Under the pieces are notes generated by a model that saw only the letters and a list, made by a program, of their open reading frames with translations, searched no databases and was not told the DNA's origin. Source: an uncultured Lachnobacterium sp. (GTDB lineage Bacteria > Bacillota > Clostridia > Lachnospirales > Lachnospiraceae). From it: DNA of 29,367 nt. The stretch covers positions 1 to 29,367 of the forward strand of contig UQRC01000034.1 in NCBI GenBank assembly GCA_900543445.1. The letters run 5' to 3'. A program made the position numbers and the translations under genes. Below are positions 1-7,840 of the stretch, one piece after another (within the stretch, counting starts at the first letter, position 1; each line of letters starts with the position of its first letter).

Positions 1-56
1 TCAGATTATTTTTTCAAAAAGATTTATTCTGTGAAAATCAGATTTGGAAAAATGGG

Positions 57-85
57 TTGAGCGTAACGCATGCCTATAGTAAAAT
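57..85 (+). promoter_or_regulatory. candidate promoter for rlmH, possibly giving a leaderless mRNA
   Basis: TTGAGC at 57-62 and TAAAAT at 80-85 are separated by 17 bases, matching the housekeeping sigma factor spacing. The -35 matches 4 of 6 consensus bases and the -10 matches 5 of 6. The expected transcription start, about seven bases after the -10 element, falls at or next to the A of the rlmH start codon at 92. No Shine-Dalgarno sequence is visible before that codon, which is consistent with a leaderless transcript. Such elements occur by chance in AT-rich DNA, so this is a moderate call. Confidence 0.4.
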
Positions 86-91
86 TACAGT

Positions 92-571
92 ATGAAAATT
101 ACAATTGTTTGTGTAGGAAAAATCAAAGAAAAATTTTACAGGGATGCATTGGCAGAATACACAAAGCGTCTGAGCCGGTACTGCAGTCTGACGATTACGG
201 AAGTGGCAGACGAGAAAACCAAGGAGCAGGCATCTGAGACAGAATGTGCGATCATCAAGGATCGTGAGGGGGAGCGGATCTTGAAATCGATCCGCGATGA
301 CGGATATGTGATTGCGCTTGCAATCGATGGGAAGACCCTTGATTCCGTCGAATTATCTGAAAAAATTGATAAACTTGGATTAAGCGGTAAAAGTAATGTG
401 TATTTTGTGATTGGCGGTTCTCTCGGCTTATCGGATGCTGTTATGAAGCGCGCAGATTACAAACTCAGCTTTTCGCGCATGACATTTCCGCATCAGCTTA
501 TGCGTGTCATCCTTTTGGAACAGATTTACCGTTCCTACCGCATTATCAATCATGAACCCTATCACAAGTAG
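92..571 (+). CDS. rlmH: 23S rRNA pseudouridine(1915)-N3-methyltransferase RlmH
   Basis: RlmH methylates N3 of the pseudouridine at position 1915 in helix 69 of 23S rRNA, using S-adenosylmethionine, on assembled 70S ribosomes. The 159-residue length equals the family norm. The N-terminus has the typical MKITIVCVGKIKEKFYRDAL stretch, and the SPOUT knot is seen as VIGGSLG (glycines at residues 108, 109 and 112) followed by the conserved FPHQLMRVILLEQIYR and a terminal HEPYHK. The start is fixed by this conserved N-terminus, although no ribosome binding site precedes it. It lies 35 bases before a sporulation gene with which it may be cotranscribed. Confidence 0.96.
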   Translation: MKITIVCVGKIKEKFYRDALAEYTKRLSRYCSLTITEVADEKTKEQASETECAIIKDREGERILKSIRDDGYVIALAIDGKTLDSVELSEKIDKLGLSGKSNVYFVIGGSLGLSDAVMKRADYKLSFSRMTFPHQLMRVILLEQIYRSYRIINHEPYHK

Positions 572-601
572 CGCATAGGACGAGACGGTTTTTCATATAG
601 T
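572..601 (+). promoter_or_regulatory. candidate sigma-E-like promoter for yqfC-yqfD
   Basis: GCATAGG at 572-578 resembles the sporulation sigma-E -35 pattern, and CATATAGT at 594-601 resembles its -10 pattern CATACAAT, with 15 bases between. In Bacillus subtilis the orthologous yqfC-yqfD genes are transcribed by sigma-E in the mother cell, which is the main reason to take this weak match seriously. The -10 ends only five bases before the yqfC ATG, so the transcript would have almost no leader, and no Shine-Dalgarno sequence is visible there. Confidence 0.25.
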
Positions 602-606
602 TAAGT

Positions 607-921
607 ATGAAAAGCCATGCAATCAATTCGAAGCAGAATGTAAAAAAGCATAATCGTGACGAAGCGAATCACTCTGTGATTGACACGCTGGAGCTGCCCA
701 AGGATCTTTTGATGGGACTGCCACTTATATCGATGGAGGGCAATCGCTCCATGTGCATCATGAATCATAGAGGGCTCGTGTGTTATAAGAATGACAAGAT
801 CATTGTTGCAACACGTAGCGGAAGTATTCAGATTACCGGCAGGGAACTTAACATTCCTGAGTTTACCGGTGATGTTGTGGAAATCAGGGGATATCTGGAA
901 GGGATTGTTTTTCTGTCATGA
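607..921 (+). CDS. yqfC: sporulation protein YqfC (YabP/YqfC family)
   Basis: This is a small beta-rich protein of the YabP/YqfC family, required for normal sporulation in Bacillus and made in the mother cell. Its biochemical role is unknown. The conserved core is visible as LPKDLLMGLPLISMEGNR, the motif NHRGLV near the middle and the closing EIRGYLEGIVFLS. At 104 residues it is slightly longer than usual because of a polar lysine- and asparagine-rich N-terminus of about 25 residues. The ATG at 607 lacks a clear ribosome binding site, so translation could begin elsewhere (for example a GTG near 676). It overlaps yqfD by four bases (ATGA), the normal pairing for these genes. Confidence 0.85.
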   Translation: MKSHAINSKQNVKKHNRDEANHSVIDTLELPKDLLMGLPLISMEGNRSMCIMNHRGLVCYKNDKIIVATRSGSIQITGRELNIPEFTGDVVEIRGYLEGIVFLS

Positions 922-2165
922 TTCTTTCTATCTATCGGTTTATTGCAGGCTGGCTTAATGTTGAATTTTGCGGAGAGCAGGTATCACGTTTCCTGAATTT
1001 ATGTACAAGACAGGGAATTCACTTGTGGAAGGTACGGAAATCAAAAAATGGGGGAGTGGAAACCTGCATTTATCTGAATGATGTAAAAAGACTTCGTCCC
1101 GGACTCAGAAAGACACACGTGCGTTTTCGCATTTTACGAAAAAACGGACTCCCATTTGTTTTGCATCGCTATCGAAAGCGCAAAATTTTTGCAGGAATTT
1201 TATTGCTTGTAGTCATCGGGACGGGCATACTTTCAACACGCGTCTGGCGGATTGAATTTGTCGGAAATCAATCTTTGAGTGAGGAGACGCTGCTTGATTA
1301 TCTGGAGGAACACAAAATTGTATATGGCACGAGCAAAGGCAATATTGATAACGATGCTTTGGAATTGTCTCTAAGGCAGGATTTTGATCCGGTCATATGG
1401 GCAAGTGTTTACGAAAAGGGAACGAAGCTTGTTGTGTGTATCCAGGAGAAGATTGCATCAGACCGGAGTGCATCCATTGATGAAACTACACCGGTGGATC
1501 TTGTCGCATCGAAAGATGCCAAAGTCCAATCCGTAATCACGCGGAAAGGAATTTCGGTAGTCAAAGCCGGTGACTCTGTAAAAAAAGGTGATGTCCTTGT
1601 AAGCGGAGGACAGGAAATTTTAGATGACAATGGTGAAGTAAAGGAATATTATTACGAGACAGCGGATGCAGATATCATCGGTCGGGTTGTCTATGATTAT
1701 GAGGACTGGATCGATAGCCAGGTCGTTGAAACAACGCAGACTGGAGAAAAACATGTAAGGTTTTTTGTCCGGGTTGGCGCGCATCAGTTTACGACACCGG
1801 CACTCCATGCAGAATATGATCATTCTGTAACAATGGAAGACAACCGACAGCTTTGCCTGATGGACAGTTTTTATCTTCCGGTATATTTCGGCACAATAAC
1901 GGAATATGAACAGATAAAAACGGAGCATACGCTTGATTTTGCCGAGGCAAAAAGCAGTGGAATCCAGCATTTGGAACATTTTCTTACAAATTTGGAACAA
2001 AATGGGGTTTCAATTATCGATAAAAATGTTATGATTGAAAAGATAGATTTAAAATATCATATTTATGGGAAGGTGACTGCAGAAGAATCTATTACAAAGC
2101 AGCAACCGACCGAAGTCCTGCCGAATCCTGTTGTTGAATCGACACAGGATATGCAGGAGGAATGA
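918..2165 (+). CDS. yqfD: sporulation protein YqfD
   Basis: YqfD is a single-pass membrane protein of the sigma-E regulon, needed for efficient sporulation and conserved in spore-forming Firmicutes. The 415-residue product has a basic cytoplasmic N-terminal part (CTRQGIHLWKV at about 28-38), one membrane segment at about 91-110 (FAGILLLVVIGTGILSTRVW) and a long extracytoplasmic part. The family signature VWRIEFVGN follows the membrane segment, and a pattern like VVKAGDSVKKGDVLVSG lies near residues 213-230, as in other YqfD proteins. It starts on the ATGA overlap with yqfC and is followed by phoH, the same order as in Bacillus. Its presence indicates a spore-former or a recent descendant of one. 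Confidence 0.93.
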   Translation: MILSIYRFIAGWLNVEFCGEQVSRFLNLCTRQGIHLWKVRKSKNGGVETCIYLNDVKRLRPGLRKTHVRFRILRKNGLPFVLHRYRKRKIFAGILLLVVIGTGILSTRVWRIEFVGNQSLSEETLLDYLEEHKIVYGTSKGNIDNDALELSLRQDFDPVIWASVYEKGTKLVVCIQEKIASDRSASIDETTPVDLVASKDAKVQSVITRKGISVVKAGDSVKKGDVLVSGGQEILDDNGEVKEYYYETADADIIGRVVYDYEDWIDSQVVETTQTGEKHVRFFVRVGAHQFTTPALHAEYDHSVTMEDNRQLCLMDSFYLPVYFGTITEYEQIKTEHTLDFAEAKSSGIQHLEHFLTNLEQNGVSIIDKNVMIEKIDLKYHIYGKVTAEESITKQQPTEVLPNPVVESTQDMQEE

Positions 2166-2202
2166 TCCGTTTATATATGAGTGGATCAGGGAAGGAAAAT
2201 AC

Positions 2203-3231
2203 ATGAGTTTAAATGAAGTATCGCTTAGAATTCCATCCGAACAGATGGCAAACGTATTCGGGCAGTTTGATGCCAATATAAAGAAAATCGAGCGTGCGCT
2301 CGGCGTAACTGTGATTGCAAGAGAGGACCAGCTTAAGATCATTGGAAATGAAGCGGCAATTTACGGAGCTGCCGAAGTGTTTGGACAGCTTGCGCGTCTT
2401 GCGGAGAGGGGCAATGTGATTACGGAGCAGAATGTGAATTATGCATTGGCACTTCTGGAAGAACACAAAGGAGATGAAATGGTCGCAATCGACCGTGATA
2501 TCATCTGCCACACGATCGCGGGTAAGCCGGTGAAACCGAAGACACTCGGACAGAAAAGCTATGTGGACAATATCCGGAAGAAAATGATCGTATTCGGTAT
2601 GGGACCGGCTGGAACCGGTAAGACTTATCTTGCGATGGCAATGGCGATTACTGCTTTCAAGAATGAAGAAGTCAGTCGTATCATCCTGACAAGACCGGCG
2701 ATCGAAGCGGGAGAGAAGCTTGGTTTCCTGCCGGGAGATCTGCAGAGTAAGGTCGATCCGTATCTGCGACCATTGTATGATGCCTTATACCAGATTATGG
2801 GGGCTGAGAGTTTCCAGAAGAATATGGAGAAAGGCCTGATCGAGGTCGCTCCTCTTGCTTACATGAGAGGTCGTACATTGGATAATGCATTTATTATTCT
2901 CGATGAGGCGCAGAATACGACTCCGGCGCAGATGAAGATGTTCCTTACGCGTATCGGTTTCGGATCTAAGGCGGTCATCACCGGTGATGCGACGCAGAAG
3001 GATCTTGCACCGGGAAGCCAGTCCGGACTGGATGTTGCCCTCCGTGTACTTAAGAATATTGATGAGATTGGTATCTGTGAATTAACCAGCAAGGATGTTG
3101 TACGTCATCCTCTGGTACAGAAAATTGTACAGGCATACGACGATTATGAGAATAAGAAGAGCAATAAGCGTGCAAATTCTACCACGCGGAAAAGCTCAGC
3201 ATCACGAAAGAATACACAGGAGAAATCATGA
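2203..3231 (+). CDS. phoH: PhoH-like ATPase
   Basis: This is a cytoplasmic P-loop ATPase of the PhoH family, related to the helicase-like domain of superfamily 1 and linked by context to RNA metabolism together with ybeY. Visible motifs are Walker A GPAGTGKT at residues 134-141, the Walker B stretch FIILDEAQN and a sensor-like ITGDATQKD. A KH-like N-terminal part, about residues 1-80, precedes the ATPase. I chose the ATG at 2203, giving 342 residues, because a GGGAAGG ribosome binding site precedes it; an in-frame TTG at 2131 would overlap yqfD and adds unconserved residues. The C-terminal 25 residues are Lys/Ser/Arg-rich and probably disordered. The stop overlaps the next gene by four bases. 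Confidence 0.95.
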   Translation: MSLNEVSLRIPSEQMANVFGQFDANIKKIERALGVTVIAREDQLKIIGNEAAIYGAAEVFGQLARLAERGNVITEQNVNYALALLEEHKGDEMVAIDRDIICHTIAGKPVKPKTLGQKSYVDNIRKKMIVFGMGPAGTGKTYLAMAMAITAFKNEEVSRIILTRPAIEAGEKLGFLPGDLQSKVDPYLRPLYDALYQIMGAESFQKNMEKGLIEVAPLAYMRGRTLDNAFIILDEAQNTTPAQMKMFLTRIGFGSKAVITGDATQKDLAPGSQSGLDVALRVLKNIDEIGICELTSKDVVRHPLVQKIVQAYDDYENKKSNKRANSTTRKSSASRKNTQEKS

Positions 3232-4424
3232 AGGAACAGATAAAGGCAAAAGAACCCGTAAATCTTTATCGCATGCTATCTCTGGTTGCGATTACGCTGG
3301 ATAGTATCGGGGTTACTTTTTTCTTATGTGCAAGAAGCAGATTATATCTGGATGAATCGTTATGTCTTTTGTTTCTGGACATGCTTTTTGCGCTGATCTA
3401 TGTGTTTGAACTTGAATATGAGAGAAAGAACCGCAAGCTTTCCGATAATACGCAGACAAGTTTTGTGCGTCTTGCGGTCATTTATGTTGTATGCAGCTTT
3501 CTGATTGCAGGAATGACATTTTTACCGGAGTTTTTCCGCCCGGTGATGCTGGTTGTTATTCTGATCTGCGCCGTATCGAATGTTACGATTGCGGTATCGG
3601 CAGGAATTTTTTGGGACATATTGCTCACACTATCGACAGGGGACAGCTTTTATGCTCTGGCATGCTTCGTTGTTATGACAACACTTGGGGCGGTGCTGGC
3701 GCAGGGGCTTAGGAGAAAGGGATACCGGATATGGATTTCGTTCTTGTACTTTTTTATCAGTCTGATCGTTCCTGGAGCGCTGTATTACCTTGCTTATAAA
3801 GAAGTCGTAAGAGAGGTGTTTATCTACGGTGCAGTAAATGGCGTTGTTACGGCAGTGGTTGCATACTTTGTGTTCGGATGGTTAGCCAGGTCTACAGAAT
3901 CCGAAAAAGAGAACCGCTATTTTGACATCGTATCGGAGGATTTCTCAGAGGTAAAGGCACTTAAGAATTTTTCGATGATCGAATACCGCCATTCGAAAAA
4001 GGTATCGGATGTCGCATATGCGTGTGCGAAAGAAGTCGGCCTTGATGAAGGTCTATGCATGGCTGCGGGGCTTTATTACCGGATGGGACGCTGGATCGGC
4101 GAACCGTACATTGAGAATGCAGTGCAAAAGGCAAAGACCCTTTGCTTTCCGGAACCATTAATTGTAATTTTATCGGAATATTATGGGCAGGAACATAGAC
4201 CGTCCACGCCGGAATCGGCGCTCGTACATATGGTGGATGCGCTCTTGATCAAGCTGGAAGCGATGGAACTTGATGTGAATCGGAGCCAGTGGAATCGTGA
4301 GATGTTCATCTACCAGACTTTGAATGAATTTTCATCGAGCGGTATCTATGATGAATCAGGAATGAGCATGAATCGTTTCTTAAGCGTTCGTGAGTTTCTT
4401 GCGAAGAAAGGAGTATTGCAATGA
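3228..4424 (+). CDS. PgpH/YqfF-like membrane protein with a degenerate HD domain
   Basis: By position between phoH and ybeY this corresponds to yqfF/pgpH, a c-di-AMP phosphodiesterase in Bacillus and Listeria. That family normally has about 700 residues: a large extracellular domain, seven membrane helices and a cytoplasmic HD domain. Here only 398 residues remain. The first 220 or so hold about seven hydrophobic segments with no large extracellular insert, followed by an HD-like helical domain. The first metal-ligand position appears kept (H255 in EYRHSKKVSD), and so does an Asp in the motif MVDALL, but the central His-Asp of the usual YYHDIGK is replaced by YYRMGRW (R285, M286). It is probably catalytically dead; a sensory or scaffold role is inference. 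It is translationally coupled at both ends by ATGA overlaps. Confidence 0.8.
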   Translation: MKEQIKAKEPVNLYRMLSLVAITLDSIGVTFFLCARSRLYLDESLCLLFLDMLFALIYVFELEYERKNRKLSDNTQTSFVRLAVIYVVCSFLIAGMTFLPEFFRPVMLVVILICAVSNVTIAVSAGIFWDILLTLSTGDSFYALACFVVMTTLGAVLAQGLRRKGYRIWISFLYFFISLIVPGALYYLAYKEVVREVFIYGAVNGVVTAVVAYFVFGWLARSTESEKENRYFDIVSEDFSEVKALKNFSMIEYRHSKKVSDVAYACAKEVGLDEGLCMAAGLYYRMGRWIGEPYIENAVQKAKTLCFPEPLIVILSEYYGQEHRPSTPESALVHMVDALLIKLEAMELDVNRSQWNREMFIYQTLNEFSSSGIYDESGMSMNRFLSVREFLAKKGVLQ

Positions 4425-4927
4425 GTTTTTATCTAGAAGAGGAGTGTCCGGTTACGTTTGATTTTGATTATGCGAAGCTGGCAGAGGAGGTTATTACTTT
4501 CTGCATCGAGCATGAAGGCTTTCCGTATGAGGCAGAAGTAAATCTTACACTTACGGATAATGAAGGAATCCATGCGATCAACCGGGAGTATCGGCAGATT
4601 GATCGCCCGACAGATGTATTGTCGTTTCCGATGCTTTCCTACGAGAAAGCGGGAGATTTTGCGTTTTTAGATGAGGAGAGTGACGATGATTTCAATCCGG
4701 ACACCGGAGAGGCGATGCTCGGCGATATTATCATCTCGGTGGACAAGGTCAGAGAGCAGGCTGTGGAATTTGGACACAGTGAAAAGCGGGAATTTGCTTT
4801 CCTGATTGTACACAGCATGCTTCATCTCTTCGGATATGATCACATTGAGCCCGAGGATGCGGCAATCATGGAACCGAAGCAGAAGCTGATTCTCGAGGAG
4901 TTAAACATTTTGCGTGAAAATGCGTAG
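4421..4927 (+). CDS. ybeY: endoribonuclease YbeY (rRNA maturation factor)
   Basis: YbeY is a zinc-dependent single-strand endoribonuclease that acts in 16S rRNA 3'-end maturation and ribosome quality control. The metal-binding motif H-x3-H-x5-H is complete at H131, H135 and H141 within HSMLHLFGYDH. Upstream, the conserved substrate-groove sequence NREYRQIDRPTDVLSFPM is present, as is LGDIIIS. The length of 168 residues is typical. An acidic insert (EESDDDFNPDTGE) before LGDIIIS is common in this family. It starts on an ATGA overlap with the degenerate HD gene. In Bacillus the next genes are dgkA, cdd and era; here a lipoprotein gene follows nine bases later. Confidence 0.96.
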   Translation: MSFYLEEECPVTFDFDYAKLAEEVITFCIEHEGFPYEAEVNLTLTDNEGIHAINREYRQIDRPTDVLSFPMLSYEKAGDFAFLDEESDDDFNPDTGEAMLGDIIISVDKVREQAVEFGHSEKREFAFLIVHSMLHLFGYDHIEPEDAAIMEPKQKLILEELNILRENA

Positions 4928-4936
4928 GGGGATTTT

Positions 4937-6043
4937 ATGAAAAAACATGTTTTATATTTTGGAATGTTAATGTGCCTGCTTGCAGTACTTACCGGATGTA
5001 AGAAGAAGGAAGAAGTTCAGGAGATTCCGACTGAGACACAGACAGAAATTGTCATGGAGGAACCGGAGACCGAGACACAGATCGAAACACATGAGGGCGA
5101 GATGCGAAGCTTCTATACGGGAGAGTGGATTGATGAGAAGCTTGGCTATCATCGACCGGTGGCAGTCATGACAGAAAATACGCATGTTACATTGCCACAG
5201 TATGGTCTGTCCCATGCGGATGTCATCTATGAATGTCCGGTAGAGGGCGGAATCACAAGACTGATGACAATTTACCAGGACTTTGCAGATTTAGAGAAAG
5301 TCGGCAATGTGCGAAGCTGCCGTCTTTACTATGTCTATTTTGCAAAAGAATTTGGAGCTGTCTATTTTCATGCCGGAGAGAGCAAATATGCCTTGGATGT
5401 CTTAAACAGTTCGTTCATCGATAATGTAGATGGAATTACCGGAAAAGGCGGAGCATTCTATTACCGTGACAACAGTCGTAAAGCGCCACACAATCTGTAT
5501 ACAACAGGCGCCAATCTTGTTTCAGCCATTGAAAAATACGGATATGAGAATACACTTTCGCAGGATTATGAGCCACATTATCAGTTTACGACGGAGGATG
5601 CACCGAATCTTCTTGAAAATGGGGTGGACGCGGCAGCCGTAAAGATGTATTATGTTGACGCGAAGCCTTGGTTTCTATACAATGAAGAAGATGGTCTGTA
5701 CTATCGCTACGAATTTGGCGAGAAACAGGTAGATGGTGAGACCGGAAATCAGCTTGCAGTCAAGAATATTATTATTCAGAACTGTTACAGTTCGTTAAAG
5801 AATGCAAACAACGGAACGCTTGATATTGATTATTTGTCCGGCGGTACCGGAAAGTACATTACGAATGGTAAGGCTATCGATATTACCTGGAGCCGTGCAT
5901 CATCTACAGACAAGACCAGATATTATGATATGGATGGCAAAGAGATTGTTTTGAATCCGGGCAAGACCTGGGTAGAAATTTCTGAGAACAGCCGTTCCGG
6001 CAACAATATCATTTATAGCACAAAAGAAGAATTTCAAAAATAG
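4937..6043 (+). CDS. DUF3048 (YerB-like) lipoprotein
   Basis: This is a secreted lipoprotein of the DUF3048 family, whose Bacillus member is YerB; the function is not established. The signal peptide ends in a lipobox LTGC with Cys21 as the expected lipidation site, followed by a Lys-Lys-Lys and a Glu/Thr-rich linker to about residue 55. The DUF3048 N-terminal domain is recognised from HRPVAVMTENT, the stretch GLSHADVIYECPVEGGITRL, and VGNVRSCRLYYV with the nearby HAGES. The C-terminal domain contains TWSRASSTDKTRYYDMDGKE and the closing NPGKTWVEI. It starts with a GGGGG ribosome binding site just after ybeY and is probably read from the same transcript. Confidence 0.88.
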   Translation: MKKHVLYFGMLMCLLAVLTGCKKKEEVQEIPTETQTEIVMEEPETETQIETHEGEMRSFYTGEWIDEKLGYHRPVAVMTENTHVTLPQYGLSHADVIYECPVEGGITRLMTIYQDFADLEKVGNVRSCRLYYVYFAKEFGAVYFHAGESKYALDVLNSSFIDNVDGITGKGGAFYYRDNSRKAPHNLYTTGANLVSAIEKYGYENTLSQDYEPHYQFTTEDAPNLLENGVDAAAVKMYYVDAKPWFLYNEEDGLYYRYEFGEKQVDGETGNQLAVKNIIIQNCYSSLKNANNGTLDIDYLSGGTGKYITNGKAIDITWSRASSTDKTRYYDMDGKEIVLNPGKTWVEISENSRSGNNIIYSTKEEFQK

Positions 6044-6050
6044 TAAGGCA

Positions 6051-6066
6051 CCCGCCGCGAAGCGGG
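6051..6066. other. GC-rich stem-loop between lipoprotein and flippase genes
   Basis: CCCGC at 6051-6055 pairs with GCGGG at 6062-6066 around a six-base loop. The T run expected of an intrinsic terminator is missing (GTTGAGG follows), so it may be an mRNA processing or stability element, or an inefficient terminator. It is the only structured sequence in the 38-base gap before the flippase gene. Confidence 0.4.
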
Positions 6067-6081
6067 CGTTGAGGTTAGTTT

Positions 6082-7749
6082 ATGGGTAAATCAAAAAGAG
6101 GAGGAACGAATTTCCTTGTTCAGGGTTCGATCCTTGCAGTAGCTTCTATTATCAGCCGAATCATCGGACTTGTGTATCGTATTCCTATGAACGCCATACT
6201 CGGTGATGTCGGTAATGGATATTACAGCTGTGCGTTTGATGTCTACAATGTCATATTGATTATTTCGTCGTACAGTCTGCCGCTTGCGGTATCGAAGACT
6301 GTTTCAGCAAAGGTAGCAAAGGGGCAGTACAAAGCTTCCTATCAGGTGTTAAAAGGATCTCTGATCTTCGCACTTGTTGTCGGAACGATCGCTTCTCTTA
6401 TCGTATATTTCGGAGCGGAGTTCTTTACCGGAACACTTTTAAAGACACCATATAGTGTTTTTGCGTTAAAGATACTTGGACCTGCACTGATCGTTGTTGC
6501 GGTGCTCGGTGTACTCAGAGGCTTTTTCCAGGGGCTTGGTACCATGATGCCATCCGCTATCTCACAGATTATTGAACAGATTGTCAATGCGATCATCAGT
6601 GTGTGGGCAGCATATGTTCTGACCGGATACGGAAGGAAGATCGGAGCCGTGCTTGGGGATCCCGACCATTACGGTGCAGCATACGGAGCGGCTGGTGGAA
6701 CGCTTGGAACTAATCTTGGATCCGTCGCAGCACTCCTTTTTGTTCTGTTTATCTTCTTTGCTTACATGCATGTGTTTAAGCGACAGATGAAGAGGGAACG
6801 TAACGTTAAGGTGGATCCGTTCTCGTATACATTGAAAGTCCTGATCATCACGATTATTCCCGTACTTCTCAGTACAACTGTGTACAATATCAGTGGAATC
6901 ATCGATCAGGGTATCTTTAAGAATGTTGCATTGTTACAGGGATACAGCGATCATCAGATTGATCTCTGGTGGGGCGTATTCACTGGTAAATATAAGCTTT
7001 TGATCAATGTGCCGATCTCGATTGCTTCGGCAATGGCTGCTTCTTCCGTGCCGACACTGACGGCTTCGTTTGCAGCGGATGATATGGAAAGTGTCAGGAC
7101 ACAGATTAATGCAGCGAACCGCTTTGTTATGGTGATCGCGTTCCCGTGTGCAATCGGTCTGGCAGCACTCGGCAAACCGATCTTCACGCTTTTGTTCCCG
7201 GGAACTGTTGCAACAGCAGATATGGCGGCAACGATGATGTGGGTCGGAGCGATGGCAGTTGTATTCTATGCGATGTCGACGCTTTCAAATGGTTTATTAC
7301 AGGGAATCAACCGGCTTAAGGTTCCGGTTGTTAATGCGGCGATTGCATTGGTCACACATATTATTGTGCTGATCATTCTGATGCTGTTCCTGCGACTGAA
7401 TATTTACGCTGTCGTGATCTCGAATATGTTCTTTGCCTTTGCAATGTGCATATTGAACTCACGCGCGATCCGTAAATACAGTGGTTATAAGCAGGAAATT
7501 GTCAAAACATTTGTGATTCCTGCAATTGCTTCACTGATCATGGGCGTTATTGCGTTCTTTGCGTATAAGGGAATCTACTTTGTGATCAAGAGCAATGCAA
7601 TCGCAACAGTTCTTTCAATCCTGATTGCGATGGTTGTCTATGCAGTGACATTGCTGCTTTGCAAGGGATTGACAGAGGAGGAGATTCTCAGGTTCCCGAA
7701 AGGCGCACTTCTGGTTCGGATTGCGAAGAAACTGCATCTTCTGAAATAG
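6082..7749 (+). CDS. polysaccharide/lipid flippase of the MurJ-SpoVB (MVF/YtgP) family
   Basis: This is a polytopic transporter of the MOP superfamily, related to Bacillus YtgP/MurJ and SpoVB, which flip lipid-linked cell wall precursors such as lipid II. The 555 residues contain about 14 hydrophobic helices. Family hallmarks are the start FLVQGSILAVASIISRIIGL followed by VYRIPMNAILGDVGNGYYS, the motif GFFQGLGTMMPSAISQIIEQ, the central ISGIIDQGIF region, and AAMTGKYKLL-type helix 8 sequence (here FTGKYKLLINVPISIASAMA). The length is closer to YtgP than to SpoVB, so a vegetative peptidoglycan role is slightly favoured, but the sequence alone does not decide between MurJ-like and sporulation-specific function. 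The downstream genes also act at the cell surface. Confidence 0.88.
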   Translation: MGKSKRGGTNFLVQGSILAVASIISRIIGLVYRIPMNAILGDVGNGYYSCAFDVYNVILIISSYSLPLAVSKTVSAKVAKGQYKASYQVLKGSLIFALVVGTIASLIVYFGAEFFTGTLLKTPYSVFALKILGPALIVVAVLGVLRGFFQGLGTMMPSAISQIIEQIVNAIISVWAAYVLTGYGRKIGAVLGDPDHYGAAYGAAGGTLGTNLGSVAALLFVLFIFFAYMHVFKRQMKRERNVKVDPFSYTLKVLIITIIPVLLSTTVYNISGIIDQGIFKNVALLQGYSDHQIDLWWGVFTGKYKLLINVPISIASAMAASSVPTLTASFAADDMESVRTQINAANRFVMVIAFPCAIGLAALGKPIFTLLFPGTVATADMAATMMWVGAMAVVFYAMSTLSNGLLQGINRLKVPVVNAAIALVTHIIVLIILMLFLRLNIYAVVISNMFFAFAMCILNSRAIRKYSGYKQEIVKTFVIPAIASLIMGVIAFFAYKGIYFVIKSNAIATVLSILIAMVVYAVTLLLCKGLTEEEILRFPKGALLVRIAKKLHLLK

Positions 7750-7789
7750 AAATGTTGCGGTTTATGACCGAATGACAAAATAAAAAGAA

Positions 7790-7832
7790 TTGGCTGAATA
7801 TTCCAGCCCAAAATGCAAATACTTATTTGGGG
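7790..7832 (+). promoter_or_regulatory. two mutually exclusive hairpins, one covering a ribosome binding site
   Basis: GGCTG at 7792-7796 can pair with CAGCC at 7804-7808. Alternatively CCCAAA at 7807-7812 can pair with TTTGGG at 7826-7831, which includes the GGGG of the ribosome binding site for the ATG at 7841. The two stems share bases 7807-7808, so only one can form at a time. That arrangement would allow control of translation start, but the stems are short and a regulatory role is inferred only. Confidence 0.3.
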
Positions 7833-7840
7833 TGATGAAT

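Noticed and set aside
2131..2202. TTG start for phoH at 2131.
   Set aside because: It would overlap yqfD by 35 bases, lacks conservation to the family N-terminus as I know it, and the ATG at 2203 has a clear ribosome binding site.
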